In this document: piece after piece, positions 1 through 7,294 of the stretch | How the letters are laid out: each line of letters starts with the position of its first letter | Numbering within the stretch: position 1 is the stretch's first letter | From: UBA1737 sp964541525 | GTDB taxonomy: Bacteria; Bacillota_I; Bacilli_A; ML615J-28; CAG-313 | Assembly: GCA_964541525.1 (NCBI GenBank) | Contig: CAZIQF010000035.1 | Location: 1-18,564, forward strand | Length of the DNA stretch: 18,564 nucleotides | Reading direction: 5' to 3' | Notes under the pieces: model-generated | Databases searched by the model: none | The model's input: only the letters and a program-made list of their open reading frames with translations | Told to the model about the DNA's origin: nothing | Program-made: the position numbers and the translations under genes

Positions 1-910
1 AGAATCTTGTAATTGATTCAAATACTTTATTATTAGTTGCTTCATCTTCATGAAAGTATTCATGTCTTGTGTTAGGGAAAATTAACATCTGACTATTAAT
101 ATTATTTTTTAAATATTTTCGATTTAATTTCTTAGTTGATCTTGTAAAATCAGTTACTGGGTCATCACTACCTGAAATTAACAAAATTGATTTGACTTTA
201 ACCAATCTGAGATTTTCTTTTTTAATTGCATGATTTAGAGTTTCTGCTAGGCTATAGTAATAGCTCACTGGATATTGATGATTGCAAAATGGATCTTCTA
301 AGTATTCATTTATATTTGCTTGATTAACGCTCAACCATCCTAGTTCTTTGATTTCTTTTTTAAATTTTTTATCAAATGTTTTAATCGACATTCGATTAAT
401 TAATTCGGAATAATATTTAGTTCCGTGTTTTTTAACAATGCCTTTTGTGATTAATTTTAAGAAACGATATTTAATACCACCAATATCTGTTCCTGATAAA
501 ATAACTTTTTCAAAGTGGTTAGGAAATAGTTGAAGGTATCTTTGAGACATCATCGATCCCATTGAATGAGCGAATAAATAAATCGGTAAATGTTGTAGGT
601 TTTTTTCACTAACAAACTCATAGATGTGATTTATGCATTCAATGACAGAAAAAGCAAATGAAGGGGAATTAATAATTCCAATCGTTTCATTTTGGAAAGT
701 TGATTTACCGTGTCCAATCAAATCAAACGCATAAACGATAAAGCCATTTTGACTTAAGTGGGTTGCGAGGTCATTATATCTAAGACTGTGATCAGACATT
801 CCATGAACAATAATAATAATAGCTTGTTTGGTTCCTTCTTCTTCCCATCTATAGCCAAAAATATCAGGGTAATTTTCTTGATAGGCATTAATCTTTTGAT
901 CGATACGCAT
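1..910 (-). CDS. Alpha/beta hydrolase, monoglyceride lipase/lysophospholipase type (3' end cut by window)
   Basis: Reading the minus strand from the ATG at 910 gives 303 codons without a stop up to the window edge, so only the last few residues are missing if it has the usual family length of about 300-310. The serine-hydrolase triad is visible: HGMSDHS oxyanion region near residue 36, nucleophile Ser116 in AHSMGS (a variant of GHSMGG), Asp250 in SGSDDPV and His283 in TRHEYFHED. No signal peptide is seen, so it is probably cytosolic. Family members hydrolyse acyl esters such as monoacylglycerols or lysophospholipids; the substrate here is inferred only from the family. It is the last visible gene of the lepA operon and its ATG overlaps the deoB stop (TAATG), implying translational coupling. 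In Bacillus the gene after deoB is a purine nucleoside phosphorylase, so this is a lineage-specific neighbour. Confidence 0.88.
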   Translation of the reverse strand, partial: MRIDQKINAYQENYPDIFGYRWEEEGTKQAIIIIVHGMSDHSLRYNDLATHLSQNGFIVYAFDLIGHGKSTFQNETIGIINSPSFAFSVIECINHIYEFVSEKNLQHLPIYLFAHSMGSMMSQRYLQLFPNHFEKVILSGTDIGGIKYRFLKLITKGIVKKHGTKYYSELINRMSIKTFDKKFKKEIKELGWLSVNQANINEYLEDPFCNHQYPVSYYYSLAETLNHAIKKENLRLVKVKSILLISGSDDPVTDFTRSTKKLNRKYLKNNINSQMLIFPNTRHEYFHEDEATNNKVFESITRF

Positions 911-2082
911 TATTTTAATTCCTTTAGAATTGATGTTCCAATTGGTGGTTCTTTAATTTTAAAGTTTTCAGAAATGGTTGCAGCAACACAAGCAAATGAC
1001 TCTAAGTCAGGTAAGACTTTGCCTTTGATTTGTTTCGAATAAGCGATGAATGGAACTAACTCTCTAGTATGATCAGTACCATGATGAATCGGATCATTGC
1101 CATGATCAGCAACTATGATTAGCAAATCTTGATCGCTCATTTGTTCAATAAAATCATCTAAATCTCGATCAAATTCTTCAATCGCTTTTTTATATCCTTC
1201 AACATCACGGCGATGACCATATAAAGCATCAAAATCAACTAAATTAGTAAAAACAATACCACAAAAATCTTTATCTAATTGTTCAAGCGTTTTATTCATC
1301 CCATCATGATTAGAAATAGTTCTTATGGCTTCCGTAATTCCACATCCATTAAAAATGTCGTTGATCTTACCGATTGCAATAACATCATATCCAGCTTTTT
1401 TTAACTGATCTAATGTCGTTTCTGCAAATGGGCTGACTGCATAATCATGGCGATTAGTAGTTCGCTTGAATGTTGCTTTAGAATCACCGATAAATGGTCT
1501 TGCAATAATTCTACCAACTTGCCATGCTTTATTTTCTAAAGTTATCTTTCTTACATATTGACAAATATCGTATAACTCATCTAAAGGAATAATTGTTTCA
1601 TTTGCTGCAATTTGCAAAACTGAATCAGCAGATGTATAAACGATTAATGCTCCTGTCTTTAGCTGTTCTTCACCTAAATCTTTTATAATTTCAGTTCCGC
1701 TTGCTGAAATATTACCGATTACTTTGCGATGAGAATAATCTTCAATTGCTTTAATTAATTCTTTTGGGAAACCAGTATCCGTAAATGACGGAAATGGAGT
1801 TAAAACTTTTAATCCCATAATTTCAAAATGGCCAGTAAGTGTATCTTTGCCGACACTTACTTCATGCATCCGTGATACAACGCCTAGTGGCTTTACTTTT
1901 TCAACTTTACAATTACAAATGTTACCGATTCCTAATTTAGTTAATGTTGGAATTTTAAACGAATCACTATTATCAGCAATATGACCAAAGGTATTAGCAT
2001 TTGTATCATTATATAAAGCTGCATCGGTTGCTTCACCAATTCCCATCGAATCAGTGACAATTACAAAAATTCTTTTATACAT
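910..2082 (-). CDS. deoB: Phosphopentomutase
   Basis: This cytosolic enzyme interconverts ribose/deoxyribose 1-phosphate and 5-phosphate in nucleoside salvage. At 390 aa it has the normal family length. Motifs of the alkaline-phosphatase superfamily are present: the N-terminal metal site TDSMGIG with Asp11, the phosphorylated Thr81 in the KDTLTGHFE segment (equivalent to the catalytic Thr of the Bacillus enzyme), the FDALYGHRRD metal-ligand segment, VADHGND, and the GTDHTRE histidine. The start is fixed by an AGGAGG ribosome binding site lying inside the last codons of xerD; the ATG follows the xerD TAA with no gap, and its own TAA overlaps the next start. The xerD-deoB order is the same as in Bacillus (ripX-drm). 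No pyrimidine or purine nucleoside phosphorylase is present in this window. Confidence 0.97.
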   Translation of the reverse strand: MYKRIFVIVTDSMGIGEATDAALYNDTNANTFGHIADNSDSFKIPTLTKLGIGNICNCKVEKVKPLGVVSRMHEVSVGKDTLTGHFEIMGLKVLTPFPSFTDTGFPKELIKAIEDYSHRKVIGNISASGTEIIKDLGEEQLKTGALIVYTSADSVLQIAANETIIPLDELYDICQYVRKITLENKAWQVGRIIARPFIGDSKATFKRTTNRHDYAVSPFAETTLDQLKKAGYDVIAIGKINDIFNGCGITEAIRTISNHDGMNKTLEQLDKDFCGIVFTNLVDFDALYGHRRDVEGYKKAIEEFDRDLDDFIEQMSDQDLLIIVADHGNDPIHHGTDHTRELVPFIAYSKQIKGKVLPDLESFACVAATISENFKIKEPPIGTSILKELK

Positions 2083-2979
2083 TTATTTTCCTCCTCGTGG
2101 ATGAGCCGAATCATAAATCTTTTTAATTGTGCGATTATTGATATGAGTATAGATTTGTGTAGTCGAAATCGACTCATGGCCTAATAATTCTTGAATAATT
2201 CTCAAATCTGTTCCCGCTTCTAGTAGATGTGTAGCAAATGAATGTCTTAGAGTATGGGGCGAAATATTTTTTGTTATTCCGACTTGTTTACATTGATCTT
2301 TAAGAAATAGAAAAAAACTCTGTCTTGAATAGTGCCCTCCTTGGGCATTTAGAAAAACATAACCAGGATCAACTGCTCTGGTTAAAGCAGGACGATCGTT
2401 AATAATATATTGTCTAATTAATTTGATGCAATAATCATTAACCGGAATCAATCGTTCCTTACTCCCTTTTCCTCTTGTTGAAATCATTTTTGATGTAAGT
2501 CTTAAGTCTCCAAGTTTTAAATCAACTAATTCTGATACTCTAAGTCCGGTTGCATAAATTAATTCAACCATAACTTGATTTCTAGAATTAATTGGCGTAT
2601 CACTATTTAAACTATTTAAAAGACTCATCACTTCTTCAACACTTAAAACGACTGGTAATTTTTTATCCTTTTTAGGGCTAACGATTGAAGATGCAGGATT
2701 ATTATTTAAAATCTCTTCCACTAATAAATATTTGTGAAAACTTTTAATACTGCTTAGAGCTCTACTCATTGAAGCAGCTGAATATCCTAAAGACTTAATA
2801 TACTTCAAATAGGCTTTAATACAGTTTGTATCAATATCAGTAATTTGATCTACTTTTAAATTTTCTTTTAAATAGTAAATATAGTTTTCGATGTCGCTAA
2901 CATACGAGTTAACCGTATTTAAACTACGCATCTTTTCCGAAACTAAATAATTTCGATATTCAACAATATATTCTTCCAT
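2083..2979 (-). CDS. xerD: Tyrosine site-specific recombinase XerD
   Basis: A 298-aa Xer recombinase that, with XerC, resolves chromosome dimers at dif. The N-terminal SAM-like DNA-binding domain covers roughly residues 1-90 and the catalytic domain the rest. Catalytic residues are visible: Arg in ATGLRVSEL, Lys in the TRGKGSKER beta hairpin, His242 and Arg245 in HTLRHSFATHL, His268 in LGHES and the nucleophile Tyr277 in TQIYTHI. These sit two residues before the E. coli XerD positions. An upstream ATG at 3009 would extend it by ten residues, but the ATG at 2979 has an AGGTGA ribosome binding site five bases away and gives the standard length, so I chose 2979. That ribosome binding site contains the hemW TGA stop. 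Calling it XerD rather than XerC rests on deoB as neighbour and on spacing. Confidence 0.93.
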   Translation of the reverse strand: MEEYIVEYRNYLVSEKMRSLNTVNSYVSDIENYIYYLKENLKVDQITDIDTNCIKAYLKYIKSLGYSAASMSRALSSIKSFHKYLLVEEILNNNPASSIVSPKKDKKLPVVLSVEEVMSLLNSLNSDTPINSRNQVMVELIYATGLRVSELVDLKLGDLRLTSKMISTRGKGSKERLIPVNDYCIKLIRQYIINDRPALTRAVDPGYVFLNAQGGHYSRQSFFLFLKDQCKQVGITKNISPHTLRHSFATHLLEAGTDLRIIQELLGHESISTTQIYTHINNRTIKKIYDSAHPRGGK

Positions 2980-2983
2980 CTTA

Positions 2984-4111
2984 TCACCTACTCGCAATAA
3001 TCTTAACAATAATCTGATTAGCTACATAAAAATATGCTTTTTTAATAATTATTTGATTATCAATCAATTCTAATAAATTTTCCTCATATATTAAACGTTT
3101 TATGTTTGGGTAATATGAAAAGATATCCACTCCATACCGATGCTTAAAATCAGTCAAATTTAGGCCGCTAGTCTTTCTTAAATTCATCATTATATATTCA
3201 TCAATTTCTTCTTCAGGTGATAAAACTTCAACTTCATGTAATAGTTTTCCACTATCAATACCACTGATGTAATCATAAATTTTTCTAGTCATTAAGTAGC
3301 GTTTTTTATCAATAAAACTACTTGCTCCCGCACCTAGAGAATAATATTGATCATGATCCCAATAAATTAAATTATGTAGTGAACAAAAACCAGCTTTTGC
3401 AAAATTGCTCGTTTCATATTGTTTAAATCCATATGAATCAAGATATTTTATAATAAACTGATACATTTCAGCTTGTTCATCATCTGTTGCCTCTAATTTA
3501 ACATTTTCATCAACTAGTTTCTTGAAATAAGTTTTTTCTTCAATCATTAATGAATAGATGGATAAATGTTTAGGATTAAATTTAACTAATAAATCGATAT
3601 CTTCTTTAATATCAGCAATCTTTTCTTGATAAAAGCCATACATTAAATCAAAATTATAATTATCAAAACCATATTTATTTAACAAGTATACAATCTGACT
3701 TAATTCATCAATTGTCGTAAATCTTTTAATTAAACTTTGAAACTTTGGATTGAGGGTTTGAACGCCAATACTCAATCTAGAAACATGATACTTTTTCAAA
3801 AAAGATAAAAGTAGTTCATTTATATCAGAAGGATTACATTCAAAAGTGATCTCTTTTATTTTACTCAAATCAAAACTTTTATTCAATTGATTAAATAATA
3901 ATTCTAAATTATCAAATGATAAGCATGATGGCGTACCACCACCTATATAGATTGTATCAAAAGAGACACACTCAAGTTTTTTAAGTTGCATCTCTTTGAT
4001 AACAGCATTAATATATTTAGTTTGTAATTGTTCGCTAACAACCATCTTGTAAAAATCACAATATGGGCAAATTTGATTACAAAAGGGTATATGAATATAC
4101 AAGCCAATCAT
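2984..4111 (-). CDS. hemW: Radical SAM heme chaperone HemW (HemN-like)
   Basis: A 375-aa radical SAM protein. It begins IHIPFCNQICPYCDFY, with Cys11, Cys15 and Cys18 forming the CxxxCxxC cluster site, followed by IGGGTPS near residue 57 (SAM binding) and a HemN C-terminal domain with the YWDHDQYYSLGAGASSF segment. The family was long annotated as oxygen-independent coproporphyrinogen oxidase; characterised members such as E. coli and Lactococcus HemW act in heme insertion, which I take as more likely. Start chosen at ATG 4111 with AGGGGA upstream, 13 bases after the lepA stop. lepA-hemW is a common Firmicute pair. It ends in TGA, showing that UGA is a stop codon here. No heme-biosynthesis gene is present in the window, so its client is unknown. 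Confidence 0.93.
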   Translation of the reverse strand: MIGLYIHIPFCNQICPYCDFYKMVVSEQLQTKYINAVIKEMQLKKLECVSFDTIYIGGGTPSCLSFDNLELLFNQLNKSFDLSKIKEITFECNPSDINELLLSFLKKYHVSRLSIGVQTLNPKFQSLIKRFTTIDELSQIVYLLNKYGFDNYNFDLMYGFYQEKIADIKEDIDLLVKFNPKHLSIYSLMIEEKTYFKKLVDENVKLEATDDEQAEMYQFIIKYLDSYGFKQYETSNFAKAGFCSLHNLIYWDHDQYYSLGAGASSFIDKKRYLMTRKIYDYISGIDSGKLLHEVEVLSPEEEIDEYIMMNLRKTSGLNLTDFKHRYGVDIFSYYPNIKRLIYEENLLELIDNQIIIKKAYFYVANQIIVKIIASR

Positions 4112-4124
4112 TTTATTCCCCTAT

Positions 4125-5954
4125 TTATTCATCATCTAATTTAAGAATAGCTAAAAATGCATCTTGAGGTACTTCAACCGAACCAACTTGTTTCATCCGC
4201 TTTTTACCTTCTTTTTGTTTTTCAAGTAATTTACGCTTTCGTGAAATATCGCCACCATAACATTTCGCAATAACATCTTTTCTTAATGCCGAAATAGTTT
4301 CTCTCGCAATGATCTTCGTATTTACTGCAGCTTGAATCGGTACTTCAAACAATTGGCGAGGGATTAAAGTTTTTAATTTTTTTACAAGACTTCTTCCCCT
4401 GCCATAGGCAAAATCTTTATGAACAATAATACTTAACGCATCAACCTTTTCTCCGTTAAGCAAAATATCTAATTTTACAAGTTTTGATTCACGATAGTCA
4501 GCAAGTTCATAATCAAAGGAAGCATAGCCTCTAGAAGTTGATTTAATCTTATCAAAGAAATCATAAACAATTTCTGAAAGTGGTAAATCATAGATTAAAG
4601 CGACACGATTATCATCAATATAACTCATTGAAATATACGTACCTCTACGATTTTGGCAAATTTCCATAATCGGACCGATATATTCTTTTGGCAGCATCAA
4701 TGTCGCATGAACATAAGGTTCTTCAATGTGATGAATCATCGTTAATTCTGGTAAATCAGAAGGATTATCAATCTTAACCATCGATCCACTGGTAAGATGA
4801 ATATGATATTCAACACTCGGAGCCGTCGCAATCAGTGGAATTTTAAATTCTCTTTCTATTCGTTCTTGAATAACATCCATATGTAATAATCCTAAGAACC
4901 CAGTTCTGAAACCAAAGCCTAAGGCCTGAGAAGTTTCTGGTTCAAATACTAAAGCAGCATCATTGAGTTTAAGTTTGCCAAGTGCTTCTTTTAGTTCATC
5001 ATATTTGTTGCTTTCAAGCGGGTATAGGCCACAGAATACCATCGAATTCAGTTTACGATATCCCGGTAAAGTTTGATTACATTCATTTTCAACCGTTGTC
5101 ATTGTATCACCAACTTGAACAGTTAATATATCCTTAATACTACCTGATATCCAACCAACATCGCCAGCAGTAAGATAATCTTTTTTCTTTTCTTTTGGCG
5201 TTGTAACACCTAGTTCAATTACTTCATAAATTGCATCACTATTATGCATTTTAATATGATCGCCTTTTTTAATCGTTCCCTGCATTACTCTGATAAGCGG
5301 AATTACACCTCGATAGGAATCATAATAAGAATCAAAAATTAGTGCTTGAACACTGCCCATCGGATCACCAACAGGAGCAGGAACTTTCGCTACCACTTGT
5401 TCTAGTAGTTCGCTAATACCAATTCCTTCTTTAGCACTTCCTAAGACAGCATCTGAAGCATCAAGTCCAATAACATCTTCAATTTCTTGTTTCACCTTCT
5501 CAGGTTCGGCTGATGGTAAATCAATCTTATTGATCATCGGAATAATTTCCAAATCATTCTCAATAGCTAAATAAACATTAGCTAGAGTTTGAGCTTCAAT
5601 CCCTTGGGCTGCGTCTACAACTAAAATCGCTCCTTCACAAGCAGCTAAGCTTCTTGATACCTCATACGTAAAGTCGACATGCCCCGGTGTATCGATTAAA
5701 TGAAAAATATACGTTTGACCATCATTAGCCTTATATTCAAGTTCAATTGAATTTAATTTAATCGTAATACCACGTTCACGTTCCAAATCCATTGAATCAA
5801 GAATTTGTTCCTTCATTTCTCTCGTATCAAGGGTTTTTGTAAATTCTAAAATTCGATCAGCAAGGGTACTTTTACCATGATCAATGTGAGCAATTATTGA
5901 GAAATTTCTAATTCTTTTTTGTCTTTCTAAAAGTTCTTCTTTTGAAGGAAGCAT
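4125..5954 (-). CDS. lepA: Elongation factor 4 (LepA) GTPase
   Basis: A 609-aa translational GTPase, the family's usual length. The G domain shows the P-loop AHIDHGKST at residues 22-30, DTPGH (switch II) and NKID; then come domain II, two alpha/beta domains and the LepA-specific C-terminal domain with CYGGDISRKRKLLEKQKEGKKRMK, a conserved tail that reaches toward the peptidyl transferase centre. LepA acts on ribosomes, with back-translocation and initiation/assembly roles described. ATG at 5954 is preceded by AAAGGA at good spacing. It is the first gene of the lepA-hemW-xerD-deoB-hydrolase run. Only 27 bases separate it from the preceding small gene and these carry a terminator-like hairpin, so its promoter is not obvious. 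Confidence 0.98.
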   Translation of the reverse strand: MLPSKEELLERQKRIRNFSIIAHIDHGKSTLADRILEFTKTLDTREMKEQILDSMDLERERGITIKLNSIELEYKANDGQTYIFHLIDTPGHVDFTYEVSRSLAACEGAILVVDAAQGIEAQTLANVYLAIENDLEIIPMINKIDLPSAEPEKVKQEIEDVIGLDASDAVLGSAKEGIGISELLEQVVAKVPAPVGDPMGSVQALIFDSYYDSYRGVIPLIRVMQGTIKKGDHIKMHNSDAIYEVIELGVTTPKEKKKDYLTAGDVGWISGSIKDILTVQVGDTMTTVENECNQTLPGYRKLNSMVFCGLYPLESNKYDELKEALGKLKLNDAALVFEPETSQALGFGFRTGFLGLLHMDVIQERIEREFKIPLIATAPSVEYHIHLTSGSMVKIDNPSDLPELTMIHHIEEPYVHATLMLPKEYIGPIMEICQNRRGTYISMSYIDDNRVALIYDLPLSEIVYDFFDKIKSTSRGYASFDYELADYRESKLVKLDILLNGEKVDALSIIVHKDFAYGRGRSLVKKLKTLIPRQLFEVPIQAAVNTKIIARETISALRKDVIAKCYGGDISRKRKLLEKQKEGKKRMKQVGSVEVPQDAFLAILKLDDE

Positions 5955-5968
5955 ATAAATCCTTTCTC

Positions 5969-5995
5969 AAAAAATTGAAGACTATGCTTCAACTT
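5969..5995 (-). terminator. Hairpin plus T-run between the small membrane gene and lepA
   Basis: On the minus strand TTGAAG-CATAGT-CTTCAA is followed by TTTTTT; a G-U and two A-U pairs extend the stem to nine. The TAG stop of the upstream small gene sits inside the loop. The stem is AT-rich, so termination may be partial, allowing read-through into lepA 15 bases further on. Confidence 0.65.
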
Positions 5996-6248
5996 TTTTA
6001 TTTTTAAAATATTTTATTAAATAATATCCAGTGAAAATAACAGCTAAAAAAACAATCACAATATTAATATAATCGGAAATTGAATTAAACTTAAAATTGT
6101 TTTGATAAAAACACACAATACTTGAACCAAACGAAATAGCAGATATTACAATGTTCATAAACAAATCAACATCTTGATCATTCTTAATTTCACGATAAAA
6201 TAAAACACCTAATAATAGTAAAATGATTACTGATAAAATAATTTCCAT
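5982..6248 (-). CDS. Small two-helix membrane protein, unknown function
   Basis: An 88-aa protein with two or three predicted membrane segments: a strongly hydrophobic N-terminus (MEIILSVIILLLLGVLFY), a middle stretch around VISAISFGSSIVCFY, and a C-terminal IVIVFLAVIFTGYYLIKYF helix, ending in a basic/acidic tail FKNKKVEA. An in-frame ATG at 6260 exists, but AAGGATGG lies at correct spacing only for the ATG at 6248, so I chose that one. A good promoter (TTGCAA-17-TATAAT) lies at 6300-6328. I do not recognise a family. Its stop codon lies in the loop of a terminator hairpin directly before lepA. Expression as a real gene is supported by promoter, ribosome binding site and terminator together. 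Confidence 0.7.
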   Translation of the reverse strand: MEIILSVIILLLLGVLFYREIKNDQDVDLFMNIVISAISFGSSIVCFYQNNFKFNSISDYINIVIVFLAVIFTGYYLIKYFKNKKVEA

Positions 6249-6299
6249 AACATTATCCATCCTTATTTAAGGAAACTTATCCTTTATTTATTTTATTCT

Positions 6300-6328
6300 A
6301 TTATACACTAAAATTTAAAAATTTGCAA
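6300..6328 (-). promoter_or_regulatory. Sigma-A promoter for the small membrane protein gene
   Basis: Minus strand TTGCAA (6328-6323), 17-base spacer, TATAAT (6305-6300). The leader of about 45 bases contains a short AAGGA/TCCTT inverted repeat before the start codon. It could also supply read-through transcription to lepA. Confidence 0.75.
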
Positions 6329-6344
6329 TAATTTTGGCATAATA

Positions 6345-6647
6345 CTACATTTTTAAATACTTGATTTTAAATTCATCGCAGATTTGTTTAAGTTTTTGTT
6401 CATTATATGAATTATAATAGATAACTTCCTCCACATTAATGCTCATTAATAATTCATAAAAATGAACATAAGTATTACTAACTAAACCATTATCTTGGAT
6501 AAAGCCAAAAGGTATTATTACTTTAGTTTTTTCTTTAATTAATTTTACATCACACATTTTATACATCACTTTAATCCGATCATCAAACACTTTATTTTTA
6601 AGAAAAGCCTGCATCCTCGAATCCATCACACCAATAATTAAAATCAT
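6345..6647 (-). CDS. Orphan small protein, possible isolated Rossmann-like domain
   Basis: A 100-aa protein I cannot assign firmly. The open frame extends to an ATG at 6662, but a near-perfect promoter places the transcription start at about 6657, inside that extension. The first usable ATG is then 6647, with GGTGAT four bases upstream; later starts at 6626 or 6614 are also possible. The sequence has an N-terminal hydrophobic strand (MILIIGVMDSRM), a second strand with a glycine turn (VIIPFGFIQDNG), then VEEVIYY and a C-terminal helix, which reads like half of an alpha/beta Rossmann fold. The arrangement vaguely recalls the N-terminal domain of dipicolinate synthase subunit A (GGDxR near the start, then VIxPxxx.DG), but this is a weak resemblance. 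It is not followed by a terminator, so it may be co-transcribed with the small membrane protein gene. Confidence 0.55.
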   Translation of the reverse strand: MILIIGVMDSRMQAFLKNKVFDDRIKVMYKMCDVKLIKEKTKVIIPFGFIQDNGLVSNTYVHFYELLMSINVEEVIYYNSYNEQKLKQICDEFKIKYLKM

Positions 6648-6663
6648 CAATATCACCATCATT

Positions 6664-6692
6664 ATTATATGAAATTCAAATATATTTGTTAA
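6664..6692 (-). promoter_or_regulatory. Sigma-A promoter, leftward arm of a divergent pair
   Basis: Minus strand TTAACA (6692-6687), exactly 17 bases, TATAAT (6669-6664). It drives the 100-aa orphan and rules out the longer start at 6662. Confidence 0.8.
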
Positions 6693-6702
6693 TGTTTAAT
6701 TC

Positions 6703-6731
6703 TTTACAGATTTAATAAAAAAAGTTATAAT
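6703..6731 (+). promoter_or_regulatory. Sigma-A promoter, rightward arm of a divergent pair
   Basis: Plus strand TTTACA (6703-6708), exactly 17 bases, TATAAT (6726-6731), about 10 bases before an AGGAGG ribosome binding site. The two -35 boxes of the pair are 10 bp apart, so the promoters probably interfere or share a regulator. Confidence 0.82.
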
Positions 6732-6748
6732 ATTTATAGGAGGATTTT

Positions 6749-7273
6749 ATGCCTGAATTAATCGTTATTATAATAATTATTGTTTTACTAATTGTCATCT
6801 TTATAATTAATACACTTAAAAAAGAAAAAAATAAGATTAGCGAATTAAACCATTTCTGCAATCAATTAAAAGAATTAAACTATGAAATTATTAATCGAAC
6901 TGAAACTTGTTATGATTTAGAAGTGAAAAATAATAATATGACCTTTTTAATTAAACTCATAACAATACCTGAATTTGCTGAAATTCAAATTAACAATAAA
7001 ACTACTTGGGAAATAAAATATGGTGCTGGGAATACTATAGGTAAACCCCAACCTTATTCCAAATATTTAAAAAATATTGCTAGTTTTATGAACTTAGAAA
7101 CGACTTCTAATCAAATTAAGGTTGTAGTTGCATCACCTACCCCAAAAAAAATGGTCAAATATGTTAATGAATGTGAAATCGAGTTCGTAACCCACAATAC
7201 AGATGTATACGGAGTTAAACTAATTTCATACAAAAATTTAGAGTTATTTAAGCTATATCAAAATAAAAATTAG
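6749..7273 (+). CDS. Orphan membrane-anchored protein of unknown function
   Basis: A 174-aa protein and the only substantial plus-strand gene. One N-terminal membrane helix (residues about 4-23, very rich in Ile/Val/Leu) is followed by the basic KKEKNK, which by the positive-inside rule places the rest in the cytoplasm. The soluble part has a short coiled helix, then a mixed region with DLEVKNNNMTFLIKLI, EIQINNKTTWEIKYG and a final strand-helix unit with VVVASPTPKKMVKYVNE and THNTDVYGV. The alternation of short charged strands resembles restriction-endonuclease-like (PD-(D/E)XK) folds seen in membrane-anchored NERD-type proteins, but I cannot mark an intact catalytic motif. AGGAGG lies five bases before ATG 6749. 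Its stop codon is inside the bidirectional terminator shared with proS. Confidence 0.8.
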   Translation: MPELIVIIIIIVLLIVIFIINTLKKEKNKISELNHFCNQLKELNYEIINRTETCYDLEVKNNNMTFLIKLITIPEFAEIQINNKTTWEIKYGAGNTIGKPQPYSKYLKNIASFMNLETTSNQIKVVVASPTPKKMVKYVNECEIEFVTHNTDVYGVKLISYKNLELFKLYQNKN

Positions 7274-7294
7274 GATTTTATGATCCTAATTTTT
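7265..7294. terminator. Bidirectional terminator shared by the orphan gene and proS
   Basis: Perfect 12-bp stem 7265-7276/7283-7294 with loop 7277-7282. T-runs occur on both strands. The TAG of the plus-strand gene (7271-7273) lies in the stem and the proS TAA (7297-7295) directly abuts it, so both convergent transcripts end here. Confidence 0.88.

Noticed and set aside
758..1042. Plus-strand open frame of about 94 codons
   Set aside because: It is antisense to the hydrolase/deoB junction, lacks a ribosome binding site and has no family features.
2083..2979. Integrase of a mobile element
   Set aside because: Length, catalytic spacing and deoB synteny identify the housekeeping XerD; no repeats, att sites or phage genes are nearby.
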